From assembly GCA_905381055.1 (NCBI GenBank), contig CAJPUR010000003.1, forward strand, positions 1 to 64,000: DNA of 64,000 bases, written 5' to 3'. The translations under genes and the position numbers were made by a program. Below are positions 45,927 to 56,139 of this stretch, in pieces. The notes beneath the pieces are model-generated. The model had not been told where the DNA came from, made no database searches, and worked only from the letters and a program-made list of their open reading frames with translations. This stretch comes from an uncultured Flavobacteriaceae bacterium. GTDB lineage: Bacteria > Bacteroidota > Bacteroidia > Flavobacteriales > Flavobacteriaceae. Numbering within the stretch: position 1 is the first letter of the stretch; every line of letters starts with the position of its first letter.

Positions 45927-46647
45927 ATATAATTTGTTTTTAGTTATTTTATTTTTATTAACTGTAACTATTAATGCACAATACCCTACTGTAAAATCAA
46001 AAATTGAAAATTTACCAACTTTTGACAATAAAGTTTTACACTACGGTTATTTTGTGGGTTTTAATGATTTTGGATTTAAATTTGAATATACTGATGGATA
46101 CTATGCAAATGAAAAAAATCCTGACATTGAATTGGAAAAAAGCCTTGGATTTAATGTAGGACTAATTGGAGATTTGAGAATAAATAAATTTTTTAATTTA
46201 AGGATAGAACCTGGGTTGTATGCAAATCAAAAAAAACTGATTTACCCTGACCAACTAAATTTTAAAAATGATCAAGAAAAAGTCAGAGAAGTTAAATCTA
46301 CTTATATTCATATTCCATTATTAATAAAATTTAGCTCAATAAGAATTAATAATTTTAAGCCTTATTTAGTAGCTGGTTTTTCAACTTCATTTAATCTTTC
46401 TAGTAATCAAAAAAGTAATGATGATAACCAAAATAATGTTTTTAGAGTTAAATCAAAGACTTTTAATTACGAAACTGGTTTTGGGATTGATTTTTATCTT
46501 CCATATTTTAAGTTTTCACCTTCAATAAGAGGTATTTTTTCAATTAATAATGAACTTATTCAAGACAATGATATTAAAAGCCCGTGGACTAGTAATATAA
46601 ATAGACTTTTTTCCAGAGCTGTAGTTATTAATTTTACTTTTGAATAG
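45910..46647 (+). CDS. porT: PorT-family outer-membrane protein of type IX secretion
   Basis: PorT is an outer-membrane beta-barrel needed for T9SS assembly, which exports adhesins and enzymes with C-terminal sorting domains. The protein has 245 residues. No ATG is in frame at the start; I chose the TTG at 45910, which leaves a signal peptide (LFLVILFLLTVTINAQ). A TTG at 45889 inside ubiE is also possible. Visible text includes HYGYFVGFNDFGFKFEYTDG, NVGLIGDLRINKFFNLRIEPGLY and IHIPLLIKFSS. The ubiE neighbour agrees with flavobacterial genomes as I know them. It may serve the export of the large surface protein at the left edge, by inference. Confidence 0.8.
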   Translation: MQKNLKYNLFLVILFLLTVTINAQYPTVKSKIENLPTFDNKVLHYGYFVGFNDFGFKFEYTDGYYANEKNPDIELEKSLGFNVGLIGDLRINKFFNLRIEPGLYANQKKLIYPDQLNFKNDQEKVREVKSTYIHIPLLIKFSSIRINNFKPYLVAGFSTSFNLSSNQKSNDDNQNNVFRVKSKTFNYETGFGIDFYLPYFKFSPSIRGIFSINNELIQDNDIKSPWTSNINRLFSRAVVINFTFE

Positions 46648-46654
46648 AGTGATT

Positions 46655-47371
46655 TTATTTCTTAAAATAGTTGGCTAAAACAATAGAAGCTGCTGATGAA
46701 ATATTTAAACTATCTGGACCATTATTAATATTGTATTTCGGAATTGTAATTTTAAAATCTAATTTATTTAATATTTTTTTAGAAATTCCATTTGATTCGT
46801 TACCAAAAATTAATATTCCATCTTTTCTAATTGATGATGAGTAAATAGAAGACCCTCCATCCAATACAGTACCATAACTGATTTTTTTAGAATTAATAAG
46901 AAAATCATTTATATCACAGTAAATACAATTTACTCTTGATATTGATCCCATAGATGACTGAATAACTTTAGGATTATAACAATCAACAGTGTTAATAGAA
47001 CAGATTAAACTTTTAATTCCAAACCAATCACATATTCTGATAATATTTCCCAAATTTCCAGGATCAGACACATTATCTAATGCAATTGTAAGATTTTCAT
47101 TTATAATATTAGCTCTTTTTGGGATATAAAAAACCCCAAAAACATCACTGGGGTTTTTTAAAAAAGAAAGTTGATTCATTAAATTTTGATTTATCAAAAT
47201 TGAATCAAACATTTTGTATCCAGCTAATGAAAAAATTTTATAAATTTTAAAATTATTATTAACTAATTCTTGAATATTTTTTTTGCCCTCAGCAACAAAT
47301 AACGAATATAATTGCCTATTCTTTTTTATTTTTAAACTTTTAATCTTTTTAAGTTCACTTTTAGTAATCAT
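46655..47371 (-). CDS. TrmH/SpoU-family RNA 2'-O-methyltransferase
   Basis: This is a second SPOUT methyltransferase, with 238 residues. The N-terminal domain resembles the RlmB/YsgA substrate-binding fold (LYSLFVAEGKKNIQELVNN). The SAM knot includes DNVSDPGNLGNIIRICDWFG, LIFGNESNGISKKIL and GPDSLNISSAASIVLANY. The target, rRNA or tRNA, is unknown. A strong hairpin with T-tracts on both strands lies within the coding region (47128-47159). It is convergent with porT. Confidence 0.88.
   Translation of the reverse strand: MITKSELKKIKSLKIKKNRQLYSLFVAEGKKNIQELVNNNFKIYKIFSLAGYKMFDSILINQNLMNQLSFLKNPSDVFGVFYIPKRANIINENLTIALDNVSDPGNLGNIIRICDWFGIKSLICSINTVDCYNPKVIQSSMGSISRVNCIYCDINDFLINSKKISYGTVLDGGSSIYSSSIRKDGILIFGNESNGISKKILNKLDFKITIPKYNINNGPDSLNISSAASIVLANYFKK
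47128..47159. terminator. terminator-like hairpin inside the SpoU methyltransferase gene
   Basis: AAAAAACCCC and GGGGTTTTTT form a 10-bp perfect stem with a 12-base loop, with six T residues on either strand. It lies about 480 bases downstream of the porT stop, in the opposite strand's coding region. It might end porT transcripts or cut short the methyltransferase transcript, or be an accident of the codons for the NPSDVFGVFY motif. Confidence 0.45.
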
Positions 47372-47401
47372 AAATGATGTATTTTTGATTTAATTTTGTT
47401 T

Positions 47402-49948
47402 ATGCTAAAATTCTTCCAAACAAAAATATTTTTTTTAATTTTTCTAAATTTTTTTATATACAGTTGTAGTGTAATTAATAAAATACCAGAGGGTCAAAAA
47501 TTATTAAAGGAAGAAAGATATATAAAAAATAACGAAATTTTAAAAAAAGACCCAGTAATGCTTTTAAGTGTTTCTCCTCCTAATTCAAAAATATTTGGAG
47601 TTCCTTTGAAGTTATATCTCAATAATCTAGTTGATAAAACTCCTGACAGTTCATTCTATTATTGGATTAATTCCAAAGAAAAAAGAAAAAAAAGATTGAA
47701 TTCTTTAATTTCTCCAAAACAAGTAGATCAATTAAAAAAATATAGATTAAATATTAACAAATGGATTGAAAATAATAGTGAGGAACCTGTATTAGTTTCG
47801 GAAAACACAATAAAGGAAAATATAGATATTATTGAACAATATTACAAAAATATTGGATATTTCAATTCAGAAATATTAAGTCATGTTGATTCAACTGATA
47901 AGAAAAAAGCAGTAATTACATATAAAATAAAAACAGGAAAACAATTTACAATTGATAGCATATCTCATAAAATTGAATCCAAAAATGTATTAGATATTTA
48001 TGAACAAAACATTTCTGAAAATAAGTTGAAAATTGGTGACCCCTTTAATGTAAAAAATTTTGATTTAGAAAGAGACAGATTAGTAAATCTTTTTAAAAAT
48101 AATGGTATATATGATTTCCAACAAAATAGTATCAGGTTTAAAGTTTACATTGACAGTCTGGGGATTGATACATTAATCCCTGTAATTATTGAAATTTCAG
48201 ACTCTAAAAAAAGATTAGGGGATACTCTTATTCCTCAAGCCTATAGGGTAAAAAAAATAAAAAATATAAATATTGTGCTAGAAGATTCTGATAGCAATAA
48301 TTTTATGAAACTCAATGATTCGATTTTTTTTGATAACAAGACGATTTTTTATAATAAAAAATTGAATTATAAACCTGAGGTCATAACTAATGTAGTTGAT
48401 TTTTCTGAGGGAGATATATATAAAGAAGAAAAAAGAAATAATACTTTTAGATACATAACTGAATTAAAAAACTTTAAATATCCAAGCATAATATTTAAAA
48501 AAAACTCAAAAGATACTTTAGGACTTGATTTATCTATCATTTTAACTCCAATGGAAAGATTTTCTCTAGGTTTTGATTTAGATCTATCACATTCAAATAT
48601 TGAGGACTTTGGAGTTGGTTTTGGAAGTTCAATAATTACTAGAAATCTCTTTAAAGAATCTGAAATTTTAGAAATAAGTATCAAGGGGAGTATTGGTTCA
48701 TCAAGAAATGTAGCAAATTCAAATAGAGATTTTTTCAATCTTTTTGAAATAGGAACAGACTTAAGCATTCAAATACCTAAAATTGTTTTCCCTTTGGAAT
48801 TAAATTCAATAATACCAAAATTTATGTTACCAAAGACAAATATAACTTTTGGAACTTCTTTACAAGAAAATATTGGATTGGATAGACAAAATTTTTCAAG
48901 TAAAATTGAATATGAATGGTCACCAACTAAGATGTACAAAATTAATCTCAAACTTTTAGATCTAGAGTTTATTAAAAACCGAGCTATTAATAATTATTTT
49001 AATGTTTATAAAAACTCTTACGATAGACTTAACTCGATATCTAGAAATTACTATACTAATACAAAATATTTAAATTCAGAAGGTTCACTCTTAATACCTG
49101 ATGGCACCTCGAGTTTTATTCAAGATATAATTGATCAAAACTCACCAATTGAAAGCAGTTCTAATCAATTTTCAGAGGTAATAGCAATTAAAGAAAGACA
49201 AGAAAGACTAACTTCAGACAATTTTATAATGGGTTCTTCTTTTACATTCCAAAAAAATAATCAACAAAACTTATTAGATGAAGATTTTTCACAATTTCGT
49301 TTTAAATTAGAATGGGTAGGAAATTTAATTAATGCTATTTTGTCTTTTAACAAAAAAGATTCAACCAATCCTAATAATTTTTTAGGTATTATACCTTCAC
49401 AGTTTATTAAAACAGAATTCAATTATATAAAACATTGGAAAATTGGTTTTGATAGAGTCCTTGCTTTTAGAGGATTTTCTGGAATCGCTATTCCGTATGG
49501 ATCTTCAAATAGTATTCCATTTACTAGATCTTATTTCGGTGGAGGCTCAAACGATAATAGAGCTTGGAGAGTCTATAAACTTGGACCTGGAACAAGTGAA
49601 AATTTAAACGAATTCAATGAAGCTAACTTTAAATTGGCATTTAACATAGAATATAGAGCTCCAGTTATTGGACCTTTTAAAGGAGCTATTTTTGTAGATG
49701 CCGGGAATATTTGGAATGCATTTGATAATATCTCTGATCCGAAAATGAAATTTAATGGATTGAAAGATTTATCAGAAATTGCTATTGGAATTGGTTTTGG
49801 AATAAGATATGATTTTAATTTCTTTGTATTTAGATTAGATACCGGATTTAAAGCATATAATCCAGTACTTCCTATTGAAAAAAGGTGGTGGAATCAAACA
49901 TCTTTTAAAAATGCTGTTTATAATATTGGTATCAATTATCCTTTTTAA
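47402..49948 (+). CDS. tamL: TamL-type outer-membrane assembly lipoprotein (BamA/TamA superfamily)
   Basis: The protein has 848 residues from the ATG at 47402. A lipoprotein signal ends in FFIYSCS, followed by INKIPEGQKLL, a start typical of Bacteroidota TamA-like lipoproteins. POTRA-type domains lie in the first ~340 residues (NTIKENIDIIEQYYKNIGYFNSEI, by blocks). A C-terminal 16-strand Omp85 barrel includes FRGFSG, RSYFGGGSNDNRAWRVYKLGPG and the final INYPF. The superfamily inserts barrel proteins or exports lipid and protein to the outer membrane. The fused lipid anchor separates it from BamA. TamB is not in the window. Confidence 0.85.
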   Translation: MLKFFQTKIFFLIFLNFFIYSCSVINKIPEGQKLLKEERYIKNNEILKKDPVMLLSVSPPNSKIFGVPLKLYLNNLVDKTPDSSFYYWINSKEKRKKRLNSLISPKQVDQLKKYRLNINKWIENNSEEPVLVSENTIKENIDIIEQYYKNIGYFNSEILSHVDSTDKKKAVITYKIKTGKQFTIDSISHKIESKNVLDIYEQNISENKLKIGDPFNVKNFDLERDRLVNLFKNNGIYDFQQNSIRFKVYIDSLGIDTLIPVIIEISDSKKRLGDTLIPQAYRVKKIKNINIVLEDSDSNNFMKLNDSIFFDNKTIFYNKKLNYKPEVITNVVDFSEGDIYKEEKRNNTFRYITELKNFKYPSIIFKKNSKDTLGLDLSIILTPMERFSLGFDLDLSHSNIEDFGVGFGSSIITRNLFKESEILEISIKGSIGSSRNVANSNRDFFNLFEIGTDLSIQIPKIVFPLELNSIIPKFMLPKTNITFGTSLQENIGLDRQNFSSKIEYEWSPTKMYKINLKLLDLEFIKNRAINNYFNVYKNSYDRLNSISRNYYTNTKYLNSEGSLLIPDGTSSFIQDIIDQNSPIESSSNQFSEVIAIKERQERLTSDNFIMGSSFTFQKNNQQNLLDEDFSQFRFKLEWVGNLINAILSFNKKDSTNPNNFLGIIPSQFIKTEFNYIKHWKIGFDRVLAFRGFSGIAIPYGSSNSIPFTRSYFGGGSNDNRAWRVYKLGPGTSENLNEFNEANFKLAFNIEYRAPVIGPFKGAIFVDAGNIWNAFDNISDPKMKFNGLKDLSEIAIGIGFGIRYDFNFFVFRLDTGFKAYNPVLPIEKRWWNQTSFKNAVYNIGINYPF

Positions 49949-49986
49949 ACTAAATGTTTTATTTTTACTGACTTAAAATTATATAA

Positions 49987-51054
49987 ATGAACAATAAAAT
50001 ACCTAAGGGAGTAATAACTGGAAAAGATGTTCAAAAAGTTTTTAAACTTGCAAAAGAAAAATCTTTTGCATTACCTGCTGTAAACGTTACTGGAAGTAAT
50101 TCAATAAATGCAGTTTTAGAGACAGCATCAAAAATAAACAGTCCAGTGATTATTCAATTTTCAAATGGTGGATCTCAATTTAATTCTGGCAAAGGTTTAT
50201 CAAATACAAATCATCAGTCTGCTATAAATGGAGCAATTTCTGGAGCAAAACACATTCATCAGCTAGCTGAATTATACGGTGCATCCGTTATACTTCATAC
50301 TGACCATTGTGCTAAAAACCTATTACCATGGATTGATGGCTTACTAGAAGCAAGCGAATCTTTTTACAAAATTAACGGGAAATCACTTTTTAGTTCCCAT
50401 ATGATCGATTTATCTGAAGAACCTATTGAAGAAAACATTTCTATTTGTAAAAAATATCTTTCCAGGATGAAAAAAATGGATATGACTTTAGAAATAGAGT
50501 TAGGGGTAACTGGTGGAGAAGAGGATGGTGTTGATAATACTAATATTGATATTTCAAAATTATACACCCAACCAGAAGAAGTTGCTTATGCATATGAGGA
50601 ACTTATAAAAATTAGTTCTCAATTTACAATTGCTGCTGCATTTGGAAATGTTCATGGAGTATATAAGCCTGGTAATGTTAAATTAACACCTAAAATCCTT
50701 GAAAATTCCCAAAAATTTATTTCAGAAAAATTTAATCTTCCTAAAAACACTGTTGACTTTGTTTTTCATGGTGGATCAGGTTCTTCTAATGAAGAAATTA
50801 AAGAAGCCATTGGATATGGTGTCATAAAAATGAATATTGATACTGACTTACAATTTGCCTTTACTGAAGGAATTAGAGATTACATGACTCAAAAAATTGA
50901 TTATTTAAAAACTCAGATTGGAAATCCAGATGGTCCATCAGAACCAAATAAAAAATTCTATGACCCAAGAAAGTGGCTAAGAATTGGAGAAGAAACATTC
51001 ATTAAAAGACTTACCAAAGCTTTTGAAGATTTAAATAATATAAATACCTTGTAA
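49987..51054 (+). CDS. fbaA: class II fructose-bisphosphate aldolase
   Basis: This zinc-dependent aldolase of glycolysis and gluconeogenesis has 355 residues. The zinc ligands lie in [32 protein letters not shown] and [12 protein letters not shown]. Text and length fit the class IIA (E. coli FbaA) type. It precedes accD by 13 bases on the same strand. Confidence 0.97.
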   Translation: MNNKIPKGVITGKDVQKVFKLAKEKSFALPAVNVTGSNSINAVLETASKINSPVIIQFSNGGSQFNSGKGLSNTNHQSAINGAISGAKHIHQLAELYGASVILHTDHCAKNLLPWIDGLLEASESFYKINGKSLFSSHMIDLSEEPIEENISICKKYLSRMKKMDMTLEIELGVTGGEEDGVDNTNIDISKLYTQPEEVAYAYEELIKISSQFTIAAAFGNVHGVYKPGNVKLTPKILENSQKFISEKFNLPKNTVDFVFHGGSGSSNEEIKEAIGYGVIKMNIDTDLQFAFTEGIRDYMTQKIDYLKTQIGNPDGPSEPNKKFYDPRKWLRIGEETFIKRLTKAFEDLNNINTL

Positions 51055-51067
51055 TAAATATAAATTT

Positions 51068-51925
51068 ATGAGCTGGTTTAAAAGAATTGAAAAAGGAATT
51101 TTAACCAAAACTGCTGAAAAAAAGGATATTCCTAAAGGGCTATGGTATAAAACACCCACTGGTAAAATTGTTGATACTCAAGAGCTTGCTGCTAACTTTT
51201 ATGTAAGTCCTGAAGATGAATATCACGTTAGAATTGGGAGTAAGGAATATTTTGAATTATTATTTGATGACAACCATTATAAAGAATTTAATTCAAATTT
51301 AAAACCTAAAGATTTTTTAAAATTTAAAGATTCTAAAAAATATTCCTTAAGGCTAAAGGAATCACAAAAAAAAACGGGATATAAAGATGCTATTAGAACC
51401 GCTGTTGGAAAATCGATGGGAAAACAGATAATTATTGCTTGTATGGATTTTAATTTTATTGGTGGTTCGATTGGTTCAGTTGTGGGTGAAAAAATCGCAT
51501 TAGCAATTAATAAAGCAATTGATCTTCGAATTCCCTTGTTAATTATTTCCAAATCCGGAGGAGCTAGAATGATGGAGGGAGCTTTCTCGCTAATGCAGCT
51601 AGCAAAAACAAGTGCTAAACTGGCTGAACTATCTGAAAAATCAATTCCATATATTTCTTTATGCACTGATCCAACAACTGGAGGTACTACTGCATCATTT
51701 GCTATGTTAGGAGATATTAATATAGCTGAACCAGGAGCCTTAATTGGTTTTGCTGGACCAAGAGTTATCAAGGACACAACTGGAAAAGAACTTCCAAAAG
51801 GATTTCAAACAAGTGAATTTGTTTTGGAAAAAGGTTTCCTTGATTTTATAAGCCACAGAAAAAATCTTAAAAAGAAAATTAATCAATATATTGATTTAAT
51901 TCTCAATCAGGACATTAGAAAATAA
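51068..51925 (+). CDS. accD: acetyl-CoA carboxylase carboxyltransferase beta subunit (no zinc finger)
   Basis: AccD, with AccA, transfers carboxyl from biotin to acetyl-CoA for fatty-acid synthesis. It has 285 residues. The catalytic crotonase fold is clear: [55 protein letters not shown]. The N-terminal four-cysteine zinc finger of E. coli AccD is missing: where the CxxC pairs should stand is [21 protein letters not shown], with no Cys in the first 100 residues. Bacteroidota homologues as I recall have this form too. accA is not in the window. Confidence 0.95.
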   Translation: MSWFKRIEKGILTKTAEKKDIPKGLWYKTPTGKIVDTQELAANFYVSPEDEYHVRIGSKEYFELLFDDNHYKEFNSNLKPKDFLKFKDSKKYSLRLKESQKKTGYKDAIRTAVGKSMGKQIIIACMDFNFIGGSIGSVVGEKIALAINKAIDLRIPLLIISKSGGARMMEGAFSLMQLAKTSAKLAELSEKSIPYISLCTDPTTGGTTASFAMLGDINIAEPGALIGFAGPRVIKDTTGKELPKGFQTSEFVLEKGFLDFISHRKNLKKKINQYIDLILNQDIRK

Positions 51926-51959
51926 AACTAAGAATTCAAACAATTGTTTAAAATTCCAT

Positions 51960-51967
51960 TATATTTG
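51960..51967 (+). promoter_or_regulatory. candidate -7 element upstream of rpsO
   Basis: TATATTTG fits TAnnTTTG and lies 46 bases before the rpsO ATG. The nearest TTG is only 13 bases upstream, so the -33 box is uncertain. A 12-base palindrome AAACAATTGTTT lies at about 51939-51950. Confidence 0.35.
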
Positions 51968-52013
51968 CAAAGTTTAATTTGTTAAAAATTATAAACAATA
52001 TAATTTAAAATTT

Positions 52014-52283
52014 ATGTATTTGACTAAAGAAGTAAAAGAAAAAATTTTTTTGAAACATGGTAAATTAAAAAAAAATACTGGTTCAACTGAAGCTCAAATT
52101 GCACTCTTTTCTTTCAGAATAGATCATCTTTCAAGTCATTTAAAAAAAAATTCCAAAGATTTTAACACTGAGAGGTCATTAGTTAAGTTAGTTGGTAAAA
52201 GAAGAAGTCTCTTAGATTATTTAAAATCAAAAGATATATTACGTTACAGAAATATTATTAAAGAATTAGATTTAAGAAAATAA
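52014..52283 (+). CDS. rpsO: 30S ribosomal protein S15
   Basis: S15 is an early 16S rRNA binder forming the central domain. It has 89 residues: KHGKLKKNTGSTEAQIALFS, RIDHLSSHLKKNSKDFNTER, and KLVGKRRSLLDYLKSKD. It precedes pnp, the normal rpsO-pnp order, with 92 bases between. Confidence 0.98.
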   Translation: MYLTKEVKEKIFLKHGKLKKNTGSTEAQIALFSFRIDHLSSHLKKNSKDFNTERSLVKLVGKRRSLLDYLKSKDILRYRNIIKELDLRK

Positions 52284-52375
52284 ATCAGATCAGATTAACA
52301 AAAATTAGTCTTTGCTTTTTTGGTTAAACTTTACAATAACTCACAACTATCGTCAAGTTTAAAATATATTAAAAA

Positions 52376-54520
52376 ATGACACCAAAGACATTCAATCAAG
52401 AAATTAAATTACCAGACGGTAGAGTTATTAGTTTAGAAACTGGAAAATTAGCAAAGCACGCACATGGGTCAGTTGTAGTAAAAATGGGAAATGCAATGCT
52501 TTTATGCACTGTAGTTTCAAATTATGAATCCGCCAATGTTGATTTTTTACCATTAACAGTTGATTACAGAGAAAAATTTGCTGCAGCGGGAAGATATCCT
52601 GGAGGATTTTTTAAAAGAGAGGCTAGACCAAGTGATGGAGAAATATTAACAATGAGGCTTGTTGATAGAGTTTTACGTCCGCTATTCCCCAAAGATTATC
52701 ACTCAGAAGTTCAAGTAATGATTCAACTTATGTCTCATGATGAAAATGTAATGCCTGATGCTCTTGCAGGCTTAGCTGCATCCACTGCTATTCAGTTAAG
52801 TGATTTCCCATTTGAATGTGCTATTTCAGAGGTTAGAGTTGCTAGATTAAATGGAAAATTAATTATAAATCCATCCAGAAAAGAACTTGATGAATCAGAT
52901 ATTGATATTATGATTGGTGCTTCAAATGATTCAGTTATGATGGTTGAAGGAGAGATGAATGAGTGCAGTGAAGAAGAGATGGTTGAGGCAATTAAGTTTG
53001 GACACGAAGCAATTAAAACTCAAATCGATGCTCAAATAATATTATCAAATAAATATGGCAGAAAAGAAGTTAGAGATTATGAAAAAAGTGAAGAGGACAA
53101 TGAATTATTAAAAAAAATTAATGAGTTAACATACAATAAGTGTTATGAGATATCCAAAAACGGACTTTCAAAATCTGAAAGATCAATATCCTTTTCAAAA
53201 ATAAAAGATGAATTGTTTGAAAAATTTAATGAAGACGAGATTGAAGAAAAAAATGACTTAATAGATAAATATTTTGAAAAAGTCAAAAAAGAAGCTATTC
53301 GTGAATTAACTCTTTCTGAGGGTTTAAGACTAGACGGGAGAAAAACAGACGAAATTAGACCTATTTGGTCTGAAGTTGACTATTTACCCTCTACTCACGG
53401 ATCTGCAATTTTTTCTAGAGGAGAAACTCAATCCCTTGCAACTGTTACACTAGGGACATCCAGGGATTCAAACAAAATAGACATGCCTTCCCATGAGGGA
53501 GAAGAAAGTTTTTACCTACATTACAATTTTCCCCCTTTCTGTACTGGAGAAGCTAGACCTTTAAGAGGCACCTCCAGAAGAGAAATTGGTCATGGAAATC
53601 TTGCTCAGAGAGGGTTAAAAGGAATGATCCCTGAAAACTGTCCTTATACATTAAGAGTTGTTAGTGAAATTCTTGAATCTAATGGGTCATCTTCAATGGC
53701 AAGTGTTTGTTCTGGAACAATGGCTCTTATGGATGCAGGTATTCAAATTAAACAACCTGTTTCTGGAATCGCGATGGGCTTAATTTCTGATGGTGAAAGG
53801 TACGCGGTTTTAAGTGATATTCTGGGAGATGAAGATCATCTTGGCGATATGGATTTTAAAGTGACAGGTACTGTAAATGGGATAACTGCCTGCCAAATGG
53901 ATATTAAAATCAAAGGATTATCTTACGAAATTTTAGTTAAAGCTTTAAAACAAGCAAAAGATGGGAGAATTCATATTTTGGACCAAATGAAAAAAACAAT
54001 TTCTCATCCTAACCTAAATGTAAAACCCCATTCACCTAAAATGGTTACAAGAAGAATTCCTAACGAGTTTATAGGACCTTTTATAGGTCCAGGCGGAAAA
54101 GTAATTCAAGAACTTCAAAAAACAACCGGCTGCACAATAGTAATTAATGAGGACCCTGAAACAGAAGAGGGTATTGTTGAAATTATGGGAACAGATCAAG
54201 ATGGAATTGAAATGGTTATTTCTAAAATTGATTCTCTTTTGTTTAAACCTGTTAAAGATAATACCTACAAAGTTAAAGTTATTAAAATTTTAGATTTTGG
54301 TGCTGTCGTAGAGTACATTGATGCTCCTGGAAATGAAGTTTTACTTCATGTTAGTGAAATTGCTTGGGAAAGAACAGAAAATGTTTCTGATGTTTTAAAA
54401 TTAAATGATATTATCGATGTTAAATATTTTGGTTTTGATCCAAGAACAAAAAAAGAAAAAGTTTCGAGAAAAGCAATATTACCCAGGCCTTCAAGAAATA
54501 ATGATCAAAATAAAAATTAA
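52376..54520 (+). CDS. pnp: polyribonucleotide nucleotidyltransferase
   Basis: PNPase degrades mRNA from the 3' end by phosphorolysis. It has 714 residues: two RNase PH domains (about 10-230 and 320-560), the catalytic aspartates in [11 protein letters not shown], a KH domain ([20 protein letters not shown], about 562-581) and an S1 domain (about 625-695, [17 protein letters not shown]). It ends in a hydrophilic tail. Confidence 0.98.
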   Translation: MTPKTFNQEIKLPDGRVISLETGKLAKHAHGSVVVKMGNAMLLCTVVSNYESANVDFLPLTVDYREKFAAAGRYPGGFFKREARPSDGEILTMRLVDRVLRPLFPKDYHSEVQVMIQLMSHDENVMPDALAGLAASTAIQLSDFPFECAISEVRVARLNGKLIINPSRKELDESDIDIMIGASNDSVMMVEGEMNECSEEEMVEAIKFGHEAIKTQIDAQIILSNKYGRKEVRDYEKSEEDNELLKKINELTYNKCYEISKNGLSKSERSISFSKIKDELFEKFNEDEIEEKNDLIDKYFEKVKKEAIRELTLSEGLRLDGRKTDEIRPIWSEVDYLPSTHGSAIFSRGETQSLATVTLGTSRDSNKIDMPSHEGEESFYLHYNFPPFCTGEARPLRGTSRREIGHGNLAQRGLKGMIPENCPYTLRVVSEILESNGSSSMASVCSGTMALMDAGIQIKQPVSGIAMGLISDGERYAVLSDILGDEDHLGDMDFKVTGTVNGITACQMDIKIKGLSYEILVKALKQAKDGRIHILDQMKKTISHPNLNVKPHSPKMVTRRIPNEFIGPFIGPGGKVIQELQKTTGCTIVINEDPETEEGIVEIMGTDQDGIEMVISKIDSLLFKPVKDNTYKVKVIKILDFGAVVEYIDAPGNEVLLHVSEIAWERTENVSDVLKLNDIIDVKYFGFDPRTKKEKVSRKAILPRPSRNNDQNKN

Positions 54521-54593
54521 TTTATACTATTAAATGTAACATTTATTAATTTTTTACGTATATATATATATGTACACTCAACAAACAACTTAA

Positions 54594-55457
54594 ATGAGAC
54601 AATTAAAAATAACCAAGCAGGTTACTAATAGAGAAACTGCTTCCCTAGACAAATATCTTCAAGAAATTGGTAAAGTTGACTTAATCACTGCTGAAGAAGA
54701 AGTCGAGTTAGCTCAAAGGATAAAAGATGGAGATCAAATAGCTCTTGAAAAATTAACCAAAGCAAATTTAAGATTTGTAGTATCAGTTGCTAAACAATAC
54801 CAAAATCAAGGATTAACACTTCCTGACCTCATAAATGAAGGTAATTTAGGACTTATAAAGGCAGCTCAAAGATTTGATGAAACTCGAGGTTTTAAATTTA
54901 TTTCTTATGCAGTCTGGTGGATTAGACAATCTATACTTCAAGCATTAGCTGAACAATCAAGAATTGTTAGACTACCTCTTAATAAAATTGGTTCTATCAA
55001 CAAAATTAATAAAACATACGCTTTTCTTGAGCAAGCTCACGAAAGAGCTCCTTCTGCTGAGGAAATTGCAAAGGAATTAGATATGACAATTAATGATGTC
55101 AAGGAGTCATTGAAAAATTCTGGCCGTCACGTTTCAATGGATGCCCCTTTAGTTGAAGGTGAAGACTCTAATCTTTATGATGTACTAAATAGTGGTGAAT
55201 CTCCAAACCCCGATAGAACATTACTTCATGAATCTTTAAAAACTGAGATTGAAAGAGCCCTTGAAACTCTTACCCCTAGAGAAGCAGATGTTGTGAGATT
55301 ATATTTTGGATTAGCAGAGCACCATGCTATGACACTTGAAGAAATTGGGGAAACATTTGATTTAACTCGTGAAAGAGTAAGGCAAATAAAAGAAAAAGCT
55401 ATAAGAAGATTAAAACACACCTCAAGAAGTAAAATTTTAAAAACATATTTGGGATAA
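54594..55457 (+). CDS. rpoD: primary sigma factor RpoD/SigA (short Bacteroidota form)
   Basis: This housekeeping sigma factor has only 287 residues; enterobacterial RpoD has over 600. Region 1.1 and the large non-conserved insertion are absent. Region 1.2 is [21 protein letters not shown], region 2 is [21 protein letters not shown] and [11 protein letters not shown], region 3 follows, and region 4 ends with [22 protein letters not shown]. It is expected to read the TAnnTTTG promoters listed here. It follows pnp by 73 bases. Confidence 0.97.
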   Translation: MRQLKITKQVTNRETASLDKYLQEIGKVDLITAEEEVELAQRIKDGDQIALEKLTKANLRFVVSVAKQYQNQGLTLPDLINEGNLGLIKAAQRFDETRGFKFISYAVWWIRQSILQALAEQSRIVRLPLNKIGSINKINKTYAFLEQAHERAPSAEEIAKELDMTINDVKESLKNSGRHVSMDAPLVEGEDSNLYDVLNSGESPNPDRTLLHESLKTEIERALETLTPREADVVRLYFGLAEHHAMTLEEIGETFDLTRERVRQIKEKAIRRLKHTSRSKILKTYLG

Positions 55458-55488
55458 TTTCACTATATTTTTCCAAATTTTAATTTTA

Positions 55489-56139
55489 ATGAATACAATA
55501 ATTTCGCCATCAATTTTGGCAGCTGATTTCGGTAATCTTCAGTCAGAAATTGAAATGATTAATAAAAGTGAAGCTGACTGGTTTCATATTGATATAATGG
55601 ATGGTTTATTTGTCCCTAATATTTCTTTTGGAATGCCAGTGTTAAAAGCAATAAAAAATTACGCTAGTAAACCATTAGATGTTCATCTAATGATTATTGA
55701 TCCGGAAAGATATATTAAAAATTTTTATGAATTAAATGCATCGTTAATAACTATTCATTTTGAAGCAACATCTAAACTCAAAGAAACTATAAAAAAAATC
55801 AAATCATTTGGAATTAAAACTGGAGTTGCAATTAATCCAGAAACACCTGTGAATGTTTTGGAAAAAATTATTAATGAAGTTGATCTGGTCTGCTTAATGA
55901 GTGTAAATCCTGGATTTGGGGGACAAAATTTTATTGATAAAACATTTGTAAAATTATTTGAATTAAAAAATTTAATTAAATCAAAAAAATCTAATTCTTT
56001 AATTCAAGTTGATGGAGGTGTTACAGACTTACAATCGAGAAAATTAATTGAATTAGGAGCAGATGTTTTAGTCGCTGGAAATTTTATATTTAAATCTAAA
56101 ACCCCTAATGAAATAATAAAGAAACTTAGAGAGTTTTAG
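55489..56139 (+). CDS. rpe: ribulose-phosphate 3-epimerase
   Basis: Rpe interconverts ribulose 5-phosphate and xylulose 5-phosphate. It has 216 residues and a TIM-barrel: [60 protein letters not shown] and QVDGGVT. It is 31 bases after rpoD and overlaps the OmpA-family stop by four bases at the convergent end. Confidence 0.97.
   Translation: MNTIISPSILAADFGNLQSEIEMINKSEADWFHIDIMDGLFVPNISFGMPVLKAIKNYASKPLDVHLMIIDPERYIKNFYELNASLITIHFEATSKLKETIKKIKSFGIKTGVAINPETPVNVLEKIINEVDLVCLMSVNPGFGGQNFIDKTFVKLFELKNLIKSKKSNSLIQVDGGVTDLQSRKLIELGADVLVAGNFIFKSKTPNEIIKKLREF

Noticed and set aside
48367-48768. Minus-strand 133-residue frame
   Set aside because: It is antisense to the TamL-like gene and has no start signal or domain.
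51277-51777. Minus-strand 166-residue frame
   Set aside because: It is antisense to accD; its length comes from codon bias in accD and it has no recognisable motif.
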